From the NCBI RefSeq assembly GCF_000698595.1, contig NZ_JFHC01000001.1, positions 186,001-250,000 on the forward strand: a DNA stretch of 64,000 bases, in the 5' to 3' direction. The notes under the pieces are model-generated. The model was given only the letters and a program-made list of their open reading frames with translations, was not told the origin of the DNA and did no database searches. This DNA is from Caballeronia glathei (GTDB taxonomy: Bacteria; Pseudomonadota; Gammaproteobacteria; Burkholderiales; Burkholderiaceae). Shown piece after piece: positions 56,060 through 64,000 of this stretch (its first letter is position 1; every line of letters starts with the position of its first letter). The position numbers were made by a program, and so were the translations under genes.

Positions 56060-57094
56060 GCTGCTCTCCTACTCGGAAAAGTCCCCAAGCAGAAGGCGCG
56101 ACTCCCCCAGCGGGGAGACGCACCCCGCTGGGGAACAACATTGATACTCAATATGGACGCATGCGCCCATATCTATCCAAGTGACTAAGGGTCAGTCAGC
56201 CATCTTGCGACGGTAGACCAGACGGAAGTCTGCCCGCTTTCGCGTGGAGTGATGTCGCAACTCCTATCCGAACCATTACAGCTCGACGTTCGCTTTTTCC
56301 GTCCTCCCATACCCGCACGTTCAACAGCGTCCCTTACGGTCCGCCTGCCAGTCACCTACCCTGGCGAACGTACGGGCTTACCACGTTCCCGACCTGCCAC
56401 AAGGCTGAGTTAGGTTCTACCTCTCCCCCGGCGGTCTGTTGACGACGTATCTCGAACTTCCAGCGAGATATCCGACCGCGTACCGTTTGGTCAATGCCAG
56501 CAGCAGCTTAGGCATTTTTATAATCACGAGGTTTATCAGCAGTTCACGTGTGTTAACCGTGTCAGCCAGCCTAGCTCCTCAACCCCATTGCTGCTAGGAG
56601 TATCCAGACGCATGCCTCACGGCTTGAGTCTGCCCGAACTTCCGGGGGCTACATTGTCGGAAGAGCTTCACACCCCACCGTTACCAGTGACGCATGTCTT
56701 CCTAGGCTACCGCTAGTCGCATAGTGGGTTCCCTATGCCACTACCCAGATACCCATGTGAAGGGGCTCCAGCCAGTGACGTGGAACAATGGCAGGTCGAG
56801 CTTTCGCTCGCATCAATGTGAATCCCGGTCGCAGGGACGGGAGTAGTAAACGACATTCCGCTTTGTCAGCGGGAAATGAAGCCGCTGACAGAGGCGGGAG
56901 TTGGCGGTAACCAACTCGATACATGGCATCGGCAGGGTGACCTGACAAATGCATTCACAATGTTTGGAGAATATCCCCCCAACCCCCAGTTATGGGGATG
57001 TGGATCGTCGATGCTCGTGTCGTGAGCGAACGGTGCGTGTCGCACAAAAGTCGTTATAGTAGCAGGTTTAGCCTCCTCACTTTCCGCCCGGTTC

Positions 57095-59968
57095 ATGGAA
57101 GAAATCCGTATTCGTGGGGCTCGCACCCACAATCTCAAGAACGTCAGTCTCGACCTGCCGCGTCACAAGCTGATCGTGATTACGGGCCTGTCCGGGTCGG
57201 GCAAGTCGTCGCTCGCGTTCGATACGCTCTATGCGGAAGGCCAGCGCCGTTACGTCGAAAGTCTGTCGGCGTATGCCCGGCAGTTCCTGCAGCTCATGGA
57301 GAAACCGGACGTCGACCTGATCGAGGGCCTCTCGCCCGCCATTTCGATCGAACAGAAAGCGACGTCGCACAATCCGCGCTCGACGGTCGGCACCGTCACC
57401 GAGATTCACGATTACCTGCGCCTGCTGTACGCCCGCGTCGGGACGCCGTATTGCCCCGATCACCATATTCCGCTCGAGGCGCAAAGCGTCTCGCAGATGG
57501 TCGACGCCGCGCTCGCGCTGCCCGAGGAAACCAAGCTGATGATCCTCGCGCCCGTCGTCGCGGACCGCAAGGGCGAGCACGTCGAATTGTTCGAGGAGAT
57601 GCAGGCCCAGGGCTTCATCCGCTTCAGGGTGCGCTCGGGCGGCGGCACGGCGAACGAGGGCGTCGCGCAGATCTACGAAGTCGACTCGCTGCCGAAGCTG
57701 AAGAAGAACGACAAGCACACGATCGACGTCGTCATCGACCGTCTGAAAGTGCGTCCCGACATGAAGCAGCGGCTCGCGGAGTCGTTCGAAACCGCGCTGC
57801 GCCTCGCCGACGGCCGAGCGATCGCGCTCGAAATGGACACCGGCCGCGAGAAGCTCTTCAGCTCGAAGTTCGCGTGCCCGATCTGCTCCTATTCGCTGCA
57901 GGAACTGGAGCCGCGCCTTTTCTCATTCAACAACCCGATGGGCGCGTGCCCCGAATGCGACGGCCTCGGGCAGATCACGTTCTTCGACCCGAAGCGGGTG
58001 GTCGCGCATCCGTCGCTGTCGCTCGCGGCGGGCGCGGTCAAGGGCTGGGACCGGCGCAACCAGTTCTACTTCCAGATGCTGCAGAGCCTCGCGTCGTTCT
58101 ATGAATTCGACATCGACCAGGCATTCGAGGATCTTCCGGAAAAGGTCCGCAAGATCTTGTTATCCGGCTCCGGCAAGCAGCTGATTCCGTTTTCGTACAT
58201 CAACGAGCGCGGCCGCACCTCCGTGCGCGAGCACGCGTTCGAAGGGATCATCCCGAATCTGGAGCGCCGCTACCGCGAAACGGATTCGACCGCGGTGCGC
58301 GAGGAACTCGCCAAGTATCAGAACAACCAGCCGTGCCCCGCCTGCGAGGGCACGCGGCTGCGGCGCGAGGCGCGGCACGTGAAGGTCGGCTCGGGCGACG
58401 ACGCCCGCGGCATCTTCGAGGTGAGCGGCTGGCCGCTGCGCGACACGCTCGGCTATTTCCAGACGCTGCGCCTGGAGGGCGCGAAGCGCGAGATCGCCGA
58501 CAAGGTGGTGAAGGAAATCGTCGCGCGGCTGTCGTTCCTGAACAACGTCGGGCTGGATTACCTGTCGCTGGAACGCAGCGCCGAGACACTCTCGGGCGGC
58601 GAGGCGCAGCGCATCCGGCTCGCGTCGCAGATCGGCTCGGGGCTCACGGGCGTGATGTACGTGCTCGACGAACCGTCCATCGGCCTGCACCAGCGCGACA
58701 ACGATCGCCTGATCGGCACGCTCAAGCACCTGCGCGACATCGGCAATTCGGTGATCGTCGTCGAGCACGACGAGGACATGATCCGCATGGCGGATTACGT
58801 CGTCGACATGGGACCGGGCGCGGGCGAGCACGGCGGCGTGATCGTCGCGCAGGGCACGCCGATGCAGGTGCAGAACGACCCCAATTCCGTCACCGGCCAG
58901 TACCTGGCGGGCAAGCGCACCATCAGCTACCCCGCCGAGCGCACCGCGCCCGACGAGCGGCAGCTGCGCATCGTCGAGGCATACGGAAACAACCTGAAGA
59001 ACGTCACGCTCGACCTGCCGGTCGGCCTGCTGACCTGCGTGACGGGCGTGTCCGGCTCGGGCAAGTCGACCCTCATCAACGACACGCTCTACCACGCGGT
59101 CGCCCAGCATCTGTACGGCTCGGCCACCGAGCCGGCACCCTACGAGTCGATCGAAGGGCTCGAGCACTTCGACAAGGTGATCGCGGTAGACCAGTCGCCG
59201 ATCGGCCGCACGCCGCGCTCCAATCCGGCCACCTACACCGGCCTTTTCACGCCGATCCGCGAGCTTTTCGCGGGCGTGCCCGCGGCGAAGGAGCGCGGCT
59301 ACGATCCGGGCCGCTTTTCGTTCAACGTCAAGGGCGGACGCTGCGAGGCGTGCCAGGGCGACGGCGTGCTGAAGGTGGAAATGCACTTCCTGCCCGACGT
59401 CTACGTGCCCTGCGACGTCTGCCACGGCAAGCGCTACAACCGCGAAACACTCGACATCCAGTACAAGGGCAAGAACATCAGCGAGGTGCTCGACCTGACG
59501 GTCGAGGCGGCGTACGAGTTCTTCCGGCCGGTGCCGGTGGTCGCGCGCAAGCTGAAAACGCTGCTCGACGTCGGTCTCGGGTATATCCGGCTCGGCCAGT
59601 CGGCGACCACGCTGTCGGGCGGCGAAGCGCAGCGAGTCAAGCTTTCGCTGGAACTGAGCAAGCGCGACACCGGTCGGACGCTCTATATTCTCGACGAACC
59701 GACCACCGGCCTGCATTTCCACGACATCGCGCTTTTGCTCGAAGTGATTCACCGGCTGCGCGATCAAGGTAATACTGTCGTAATCATCGAGCATAATCTC
59801 GACGTGATCAAAACCGCCGACTGGGTGATCGACCTCGGTCCGGAAGGCGGAGCCGGCGGCGGGCAGATCATCGCCCAGGGGACGCCGGAGCAGGTCGCAA
59901 AATCGAAGGCCAGCTTTACCGGCAGGTATCTGGCGCCGCTGCTGCAACGGCCCCGCTCCGCTGCGTGA
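57095..59968 (+). CDS. uvrA: Excinuclease ABC subunit A
   Basis: UvrA is the damage-sensing ATPase of nucleotide excision repair. The 957-residue product has two ABC ATPase halves with Walker A at GLSGSGKSS (31-39) and GVSGSGKST (near 650), and ABC signatures TLSGGEAQR in each half. The zinc fingers are seen as CPICSYS/CPECDG near 265-290 and [17 protein letters not shown]-like near 750-780. Length is normal. The promoter must lie in the short remaining gap to the intron or within intron sequence; SOS control cannot be confirmed because no clear LexA site was found. Confidence 0.97.
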   Translation: MEEIRIRGARTHNLKNVSLDLPRHKLIVITGLSGSGKSSLAFDTLYAEGQRRYVESLSAYARQFLQLMEKPDVDLIEGLSPAISIEQKATSHNPRSTVGTVTEIHDYLRLLYARVGTPYCPDHHIPLEAQSVSQMVDAALALPEETKLMILAPVVADRKGEHVELFEEMQAQGFIRFRVRSGGGTANEGVAQIYEVDSLPKLKKNDKHTIDVVIDRLKVRPDMKQRLAESFETALRLADGRAIALEMDTGREKLFSSKFACPICSYSLQELEPRLFSFNNPMGACPECDGLGQITFFDPKRVVAHPSLSLAAGAVKGWDRRNQFYFQMLQSLASFYEFDIDQAFEDLPEKVRKILLSGSGKQLIPFSYINERGRTSVREHAFEGIIPNLERRYRETDSTAVREELAKYQNNQPCPACEGTRLRREARHVKVGSGDDARGIFEVSGWPLRDTLGYFQTLRLEGAKREIADKVVKEIVARLSFLNNVGLDYLSLERSAETLSGGEAQRIRLASQIGSGLTGVMYVLDEPSIGLHQRDNDRLIGTLKHLRDIGNSVIVVEHDEDMIRMADYVVDMGPGAGEHGGVIVAQGTPMQVQNDPNSVTGQYLAGKRTISYPAERTAPDERQLRIVEAYGNNLKNVTLDLPVGLLTCVTGVSGSGKSTLINDTLYHAVAQHLYGSATEPAPYESIEGLEHFDKVIAVDQSPIGRTPRSNPATYTGLFTPIRELFAGVPAAKERGYDPGRFSFNVKGGRCEACQGDGVLKVEMHFLPDVYVPCDVCHGKRYNRETLDIQYKGKNISEVLDLTVEAAYEFFRPVPVVARKLKTLLDVGLGYIRLGQSATTLSGGEAQRVKLSLELSKRDTGRTLYILDEPTTGLHFHDIALLLEVIHRLRDQGNTVVIIEHNLDVIKTADWVIDLGPEGGAGGGQIIAQGTPEQVAKSKASFTGRYLAPLLQRPRSAA

Positions 59969-60108
59969 GGGGTTTCGGGGCCCTCCACCGGAAAGCGCAC
60001 AGGCCGCCTGCGGGCGGGCTGCGCGGCTGGTCGAACCGAAAAGATGAGCCGCGCGGTGCGAAGCGCGGGGTGATAAACGCTGTTTGCGGTTGGAGACGGG
60101 AAGCAGTC

Positions 60109-61194
60109 ATGGCAAAGCGCAACGAAGCGGCCGAAGAAAGACGGGTCCGGGACCTGCCCGCCCGGCCGGTCAGGCTGACGAGCGACATGAGCTTGCCGAA
60201 GCTGTCGGCGGTGGAAATCGGCAGCTATTTCGTGGCGTTTGCCGGCATGTTCCTCGTGATGCACCTGAAGCTCCTCGGCGGGCTCCTGGCCGGCATGCTC
60301 GTCTACCAGCTCGTGCACATGATCGCGCCGCTGATCGAAAAGCGGATGGCGAGCGGCCGGGCGCGGCTGGTGGCGGCCGTCCTGCTGTCGGTGATCATCA
60401 TCGGCGGGCTGACGGGCGCGACGATCGCCACGATCGAGCATTTCGAGCGCGACGTGCCGAGCCTGCAAAAGCTCCTCGACCAGTTGATGACGATCACGTC
60501 CCACGCGCGGCTGCGCGTGCCGGACTGGGTGGCGAACTATCTGCCGGTCGATTCCGAGCAGATGAAGGACAAGGCCACCGAACTGATGCACAAGCACGCG
60601 GCGCAGCTCCAGCAGGGCGGCAAGGACATGGCGCGCGGGTTCGGCCACGTGCTGATCGGCATGATCATCGGGGCGATCATCGCGGTCGGCGTGCCGAAGC
60701 ATGCGCATCGCCTGCCGCTGTCCACGGCGCTCGTCACCCGCGTGACGCGCTTTTCCGACGCCTTCCGCCGCATCGTCTTCGCGCAGATCAAGATTTCCGC
60801 GATCAACGCCGTCTTCACCGCGATGTACCTGCTGATCGCGCTGCCGATCTTCCACGAACGGCTGCCGCTTTCCAAGACGCTCGTGCTGATCACGTTCATC
60901 GTCGGCCTGTTGCCGGTGATCGGGAACCTGATTTCGAACACGATCATCGTCGCGATCTCGCTGTCGATTTCCTTCGGCACGGCGGTCGCGTCGCTCGCGT
61001 TTTTGATCATCATCCACAAGCTCGAGTATTTCCTGAACGCGCGGATCATCGGCGGGCAGATCGAGGCGCGCGCCTGGGAACTGCTGCTTGCCATGCTGGC
61101 AATGGAAGCCGCGTTCGGCTTGCCCGGCGTGATCGCCGCGCCGATCTTCTACGCATATATCAAGCGCGAGCTGATCTATCTGCGGCTCGTCTGA
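60109..61194 (+). CDS. AI-2E family transporter (PerM-like permease)
   Basis: This 361-residue integral membrane protein is of the AI-2E family (PF01594), whose members export autoinducer-2 or act as Na+/H+ antiporters. Several hydrophobic helices are visible, including two near the N-terminus (about residues 40-62 and 82-105) and the long C-terminal set with FIVGLLPVIGNLISNT, the family signature. The ATG at 60109 after GGAGACGGG is chosen over a longer frame that overlaps uvrA. It lies 140 bases after uvrA. The substrate is unproven. Confidence 0.87.
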   Translation: MAKRNEAAEERRVRDLPARPVRLTSDMSLPKLSAVEIGSYFVAFAGMFLVMHLKLLGGLLAGMLVYQLVHMIAPLIEKRMASGRARLVAAVLLSVIIIGGLTGATIATIEHFERDVPSLQKLLDQLMTITSHARLRVPDWVANYLPVDSEQMKDKATELMHKHAAQLQQGGKDMARGFGHVLIGMIIGAIIAVGVPKHAHRLPLSTALVTRVTRFSDAFRRIVFAQIKISAINAVFTAMYLLIALPIFHERLPLSKTLVLITFIVGLLPVIGNLISNTIIVAISLSISFGTAVASLAFLIIIHKLEYFLNARIIGGQIEARAWELLLAMLAMEAAFGLPGVIAAPIFYAYIKRELIYLRLV

Positions 61195-61212
61195 GCGCCG
61201 CCGTGCGATGAA

Positions 61213-61246
61213 AAAAGGGCCGCCCGAATACCGGAGCGGCCCTTTT
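61213..61246. terminator. Bidirectional terminator between the AI-2E and purU genes
   Basis: An 11-bp stem (61213-61223 with 61236-61246) and a 12-base loop lie between two convergent genes. A and T runs flank the stem, so it can end both the plus-strand permease and the minus-strand purU transcripts. Confidence 0.85.
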
Positions 61247-61278
61247 ACCTTGCGGCGGGAGCAACGATCAGCGGAACA

Positions 61279-62148
61279 TCAGCGGAACACCACGGTCTTG
61301 CTGCCGTTCAGCACGATGCGATGTTCGACGTGCCATTTCACCGCCCGCGCGAGCGTCACGCACTCCACGTCGCGGCCGATTGCGGTCAACTGGTCCGGCG
61401 CCATGCTGTGATCGACGCGCTCCACTTCCTGCTCGATGATCGGGCCTTCGTCGAGGTCGGTGGTCACGTAGTGCGCGGTCGCGCCGATCAGCTTCACGCC
61501 GCGGTCGAATGCCTGGTAATACGGCTTCGCGCCCTTGAAGCTCGGCAGGAACGAATGGTGAATGTTGATCGCGCGGCCGGCGAGCTTCTCGCACATCTGC
61601 GGCGACAGGATCTGCATGTAGCGCGCGAGCACGACGAGGTCGACGTCGTGCTGATCGACGATCTCCATCACGCGCGCTTCCTGCGCGGCCTTTGCCTGCG
61701 GCGTCGAGGACGTGAGCGGCAGATGGTGGAACGGAATGTCGTAGCTCGCGGCGAGCTGATAGAAATCCTTGTGATTCGAGATGATCGCGGGAATCTCGAT
61801 CTGCAACTGGCCGGTGCGGTAGCGGAACAGCAGGTCGTTCAGGCAGTGCCCGATCTTCGACACCATGATCACGACGCGCGGCTTCACCGACGCGTCATGC
61901 AGTTCCCAACGCATGCCGAACTCCTCGGCGAGCTCGGAGAACGCGGTGCGCAGCGCCTCCAGCCCCGGGTCGCCGCCGACCTGCTGGAAATGCACGCGCA
62001 TGAAGAACTCGCCGGTGTGGCTGTCGCCGAACTGCGCCGAATCGAGGATATTGCCGCCCAGATTGAACAGAAACCCGGACACCGCGTGCACGATGCCCGG
62101 CCGGTCGGGGCAGGACAACTTCAGAATGAAACTATGTTCGGTCGACAT
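61279..62148 (-). CDS. purU: Formyltetrahydrofolate deformylase
   Basis: PurU hydrolyses 10-formyl-tetrahydrofolate to formate and tetrahydrofolate, balancing one-carbon pools and feeding formate to purine synthesis. The 289-residue product has an N-terminal ACT domain (CPDRPGIVHAVSGFL, about residues 14-28 onward). The formyltransferase catalytic region follows with NIHHSFLPSFKGA and VTTDLDEGPIIEQE, which together carry the catalytic Asn, His and Asp. The length is typical. The 42-base gap to the Nudix gene upstream suggests a shared transcript. Confidence 0.95.
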   Translation of the reverse strand: MSTEHSFILKLSCPDRPGIVHAVSGFLFNLGGNILDSAQFGDSHTGEFFMRVHFQQVGGDPGLEALRTAFSELAEEFGMRWELHDASVKPRVVIMVSKIGHCLNDLLFRYRTGQLQIEIPAIISNHKDFYQLAASYDIPFHHLPLTSSTPQAKAAQEARVMEIVDQHDVDLVVLARYMQILSPQMCEKLAGRAINIHHSFLPSFKGAKPYYQAFDRGVKLIGATAHYVTTDLDEGPIIEQEVERVDHSMAPDQLTAIGRDVECVTLARAVKWHVEHRIVLNGSKTVVFR

Positions 62149-62190
62149 GAACCGGTAACTCCTTCCTTGATGCTCAGTTGATGCGTGATG

Positions 62191-63036
62191 TCAGAGCGCG
62201 GGCGGCGTGTAGATCGCGGCGATGCCCTGGCAGGCTTCCTCGTCGATCCAGCGGCGCCGCAAGAGGCAATCCAGCGTCGCGAGGCTCGCGTCGACGGTGA
62301 GCGCGCCCTCTTCTATCCAGCGCGCGACTTCGTCGATGCGCGCGAGCCGGTGCTCGCCCACCTCGCCGTCCTGGTTGCGCGGCGAGAAATCGGCGGGGAG
62401 CGTGACGTCGAAGACGAAGATCTGCTCCGCCTGCGTGCCCTCCGGCAGCGATTGCAACACGTGAAAGGTGCCGCCGCGCGTGGCTCGCGCGGCCAGATCG
62501 GCGCTCATGCCCGCCTCTTCCCAGCACTCCTTCGCGAGCGTCGCCTCGATCCCCATCCCCCAGCCGATGCCGCCCGCCACGATGTTGTCGAGCATGCCGG
62601 GATCGGTTGCCTTCGTATGGCTGCGGCGCGCGATCCACACCTGCGGCGCGCGATCTTCATATTCTACGATGCCGTTCAGATGCGCCGCGTAGGTCATCGT
62701 GCCGAAGAAGCGCGACGCCGCGCGCTCGATGAACGCGAGCGGCGGCGCGTCGAAATCGTTGCGCACGGCGTAGGTTTCGTCGCGCCAGCCGGGAATGCGG
62801 CCATCGGCGGCGAGCATGCCGATGACCGCGCCGAGCGCGGCGCTGCGGGTGTCGACGTGATCGTACGCGTCCGACAGCCGGATCGAGGACGCGTCGATGT
62901 CGAACACGTCCGGCCAGCGTTGCAGCAGCAGGGCATCGCCGCGGCGAACCCAGCCGACGCGCTCGGCGCCGATGAAGAACGGCAGATGCGCGGCGGGATC
63001 GAAACGGCGGGCGGCGGCGATCGACGGCAAGGACAT
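62191..63036 (-). CDS. DUF4743/Nudix hydrolase
   Basis: This 281-residue protein has an N-terminal DUF4743 domain (about residues 10-120) and a C-terminal Nudix domain. The Nudix box is seen as GGIGWGMGIEATLAKECWEEAGM, here in part, with the EEAGM metal-binding end. Related proteins are fused to or resemble the Nudix half of plant and fungal thiamine pyrophosphokinases and may remove damaged thiamine diphosphate forms. That role is inferred from the family only. It is just upstream of purU on the same strand. Confidence 0.85.
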   Translation of the reverse strand: MSLPSIAAARRFDPAAHLPFFIGAERVGWVRRGDALLLQRWPDVFDIDASSIRLSDAYDHVDTRSAALGAVIGMLAADGRIPGWRDETYAVRNDFDAPPLAFIERAASRFFGTMTYAAHLNGIVEYEDRAPQVWIARRSHTKATDPGMLDNIVAGGIGWGMGIEATLAKECWEEAGMSADLAARATRGGTFHVLQSLPEGTQAEQIFVFDVTLPADFSPRNQDGEVGEHRLARIDEVARWIEEGALTVDASLATLDCLLRRRWIDEEACQGIAAIYTPPAL

Positions 63037-63083
63037 GGGGGCTCCGGCGGCACGCGATGGCGGTTGGACAAAGCCGGGAATTG

Positions 63084-63199
63084 TAACGCGCGAGGCGCTT
63101 TGGTAACGCGCAAGGCGCTCCAGCTAACGCGCAAGGCGCTTTGGGGGACGCCAGGCGCTATGTGTAACGCGCGAGGCGCCGGGAAAGGCGCGCGGCGCT
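63084..63199. repeat. Helically phased short repeat array, about 21-bp period
   Basis: The 16-mer TAACGCGCRAGGCGCT occurs at 63084, 63104 and 63125, with one change at 63165 and decayed copies near 63147 and 63186. The spacing of 20-21 bases is close to two turns of B-DNA. Each copy contains a GCGC-NAG-GCGC inverted repeat. It lies about 50 bases upstream of the Nudix gene start and 90 bases after the LysE stop. Confidence 0.75.
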
Positions 63200-63286
63200 T
63201 GAATCAACGCTTGACGCGTCGTCCTGCGTGACGGCGCGGCAAAGCGCTCCAGTCATCCTTTCAGGCAGCCGAGCGTTGCGCGCCGC

Positions 63287-63901
63287 TCAGTCGCGCAACG
63301 CCACCCGGATGCCGAGCGCGATGAACGTCGCGCCCGCCACGCGATCGAGCCACACGCCCACGCGCGGCCGGCGCTTCAGCCACGCGCCGATCATGCCCGC
63401 GCCGATGCCGAAGAGCGAAAACACCACGACCGTCTGCAGCATGAACACCGCGCCGAGTTCGAACATCTGCAGCATCACGCTCTGGCCGCCATGCGGATCG
63501 ACGAACTGCGGCAGGAACACGATGAAGAACAGCGTGACCTTCGGATTCAGCAGGTTGCCGATCACGCTCTGGCGGAACACGGTCGAAAGCGGCTGGCTCG
63601 GGCGCGCGTGGGCGGTCGCGAGGCCGCGGCTTCCCAGCGCCTTGATGCCGATCCAGACGAGATACGCCGCGCCGGCCAGCTTCACGCCTTCGAACGCGAG
63701 CGGCGACGAGCGCAGCAGCGCCGCGACGCCGAGCGCGGCGAGCGTCGTGTGAAAGCTCACGCCCGCGGCGAAGCCGAGCGCCGCGACGAGGCCCGCCGCG
63801 CGGCCCTGCGAGATGCCGCGCGCGAGGACCTGCAGGTTGTCCGGGCCGGGCGCGACCGTAATCGCGATGGACGTGGCGAGAAAAAGCAGGAAGTTCGGCA
63901 T
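63287..63901 (-). CDS. LysE family translocator
   Basis: This 204-residue membrane protein of the LysE/RhtB family has the signature VAPGPDNLQVLARG after the first helix, and GNLLNPKVTLFFIVFLPQFV as the second block. About six helices are evident, as is typical. It exports an amino acid or related metabolite of unknown identity. It is unrelated in detail to the LysE gene at 51-52 kb, so the window has two independent family members. Its neighbour upstream is the truncated gene at the window edge. Confidence 0.88.
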   Translation of the reverse strand: MPNFLLFLATSIAITVAPGPDNLQVLARGISQGRAAGLVAALGFAAGVSFHTTLAALGVAALLRSSPLAFEGVKLAGAAYLVWIGIKALGSRGLATAHARPSQPLSTVFRQSVIGNLLNPKVTLFFIVFLPQFVDPHGGQSVMLQMFELGAVFMLQTVVVFSLFGIGAGMIGAWLKRRPRVGVWLDRVAGATFIALGIRVALRD

Positions 63902-63933
63902 GGTCTCAGTGGTCTCTGCTCAGTGGGAACCGC

Positions 63934-64000
63934 TCAGTGGCCGCCAAATTCGCACACGGTATAGAGCGAGAGGCCGCTCTCGCGCAGGCGCTTCGAGCCG
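63934..64000 (-). CDS. C-terminal end of an unidentified protein (partial)
   Basis: The last 21 codons and TGA of a minus-strand gene run off the window. They read GSKRLRESGLSLYTVCEFGG followed by His. The segment resembles the C-terminus of some adenine phosphoribosyltransferases of Burkholderiales, but this is too short to be sure. The stop is 33 bases before the LysE start, so the two genes may be cotranscribed. Confidence 0.5.
   Translation of the reverse strand, partial: GSKRLRESGLSLYTVCEFGGH

Larger units (their letters stand above)
54261..56958 (-). mobile_element. Group II intron with intron-encoded protein
   Basis: This about 2.7-kb retroelement is inserted in the divergent gap between the MFS gene and uvrA, on the minus strand. 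Domain V is clear at 54336-54303. Domain VI follows with a GC-rich stem capped by GCAA and a CTACCCTAC end, which sets the 3' boundary at about 54261. The intron protein occupies domain IV. The 5' boundary is less sure: GTGAATGC at 56958 is favoured because the adjoining exon ACATTGT (56963-56957) is complementary to an ACAATGT loop (56657-56651) capped by a CTTCCG/CGGAAG stem, the expected exon-binding arrangement. GTGCG at 57045 fits the 5' consensus better. It lacks terminal inverted repeats, as expected. Confidence 0.82.

Noticed and set aside
56669-56673. GTGTG on the minus strand as the intron 5' end
   Set aside because: It would cut off the upstream structured region that looks like part of domain I and would leave the proposed exon-binding loop at the very 5' end.
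57041-57045. GTGCG on the minus strand as the intron 5' end
   Set aside because: It fits the consensus better, but the flanking exon has no good match to a loop in the intron and the sequence between 56959 and 57045 is like the host. It is kept only as an alternative.
63084-63199. Possible CRISPR array
   Set aside because: The repeats are 16 bases with only 4-6 bases between them, so there are no spacers, and no cas genes are near.

Overview
The window is GC-rich chromosomal DNA from a member of Burkholderia sensu lato (Burkholderia, Paraburkholderia or Caballeronia; the species cannot be settled from the sequence alone). The evidence is the gene content and order: the betaproteobacterial run fmdB-type gene, DUF502 gene, aspS, nudB, phospholipase-D gene; the ubiB/ubiJ/Tim44/ubiE cluster; the ssb, MFS, uvrA neighbourhood; a trimeric porin ending in Phe; and codon use with strong G/C third positions, which also produces very long open frames antisense to real genes. 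Most of the window is core metabolism and housekeeping. No tRNA, rRNA or CRISPR array was seen.

Layout. 0.2-8.2 kb: fdhD, then a minus-strand fatty-acid beta-oxidation operon led by its TetR regulator (tetR, acyl-CoA dehydrogenase, FadN-type 3-hydroxyacyl-CoA dehydrogenase/hydratase, thiolase, enoyl-CoA hydratase), with a palindromic candidate operator in front. 8.3-23.3 kb: phospholipase-D type cardiolipin synthase, nudB, aspS, DUF502, FmdB, a TPMT-like methyltransferase, ubiB, ubiJ, Tim44-like protein, ubiE, DUF971, HIT and a giant FAD/Fe-S oxidoreductase. 23.8-27.0 kb: ilvA, a cytosolic-type 5'-nucleotidase and queF on the plus strand. 27.1-28.1 kb: an orphan fimbrial adhesin. 28.4-32.6 kb: a D-amino-acid module (RidA, N-acyl-D-amino-acid deacylase, RpiR regulator, divergent PLP amino-acid deaminase). 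32.6-39.8 kb: MarR with an EmrB-type exporter, EcsC, an HSL esterase, a CHRD protein, a porin and LysR.

39.8-47.4 kb is the most unusual part. One BvgS-like hybrid sensor kinase (two periplasmic solute-binding domains, PAS, HisKA, ATPase, a degenerate receiver, a true receiver and HPt) lies in a same-strand row with an aquaporin and three different response regulators. All three regulators resemble RcsB rather than the ordinary NarL type. The arrangement suggests one phosphorelay feeding three RcsB-like outputs, with water permeability as a possible linked function.

47.9-54.1 kb: an SDR oxidoreductase, a divergent second Hfq, a chemoreceptor, a LysE exporter, ssb and an MFS transporter. 54.3-57.0 kb: a group II intron with an intact reverse transcriptase/maturase/HNH protein and a clear domain V, inserted between the MFS gene and uvrA. 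57.1-64.0 kb: uvrA, an AI-2E-family permease, purU, a DUF4743/Nudix gene, a short helically phased repeat array, a second LysE exporter and the 3' end of another gene.
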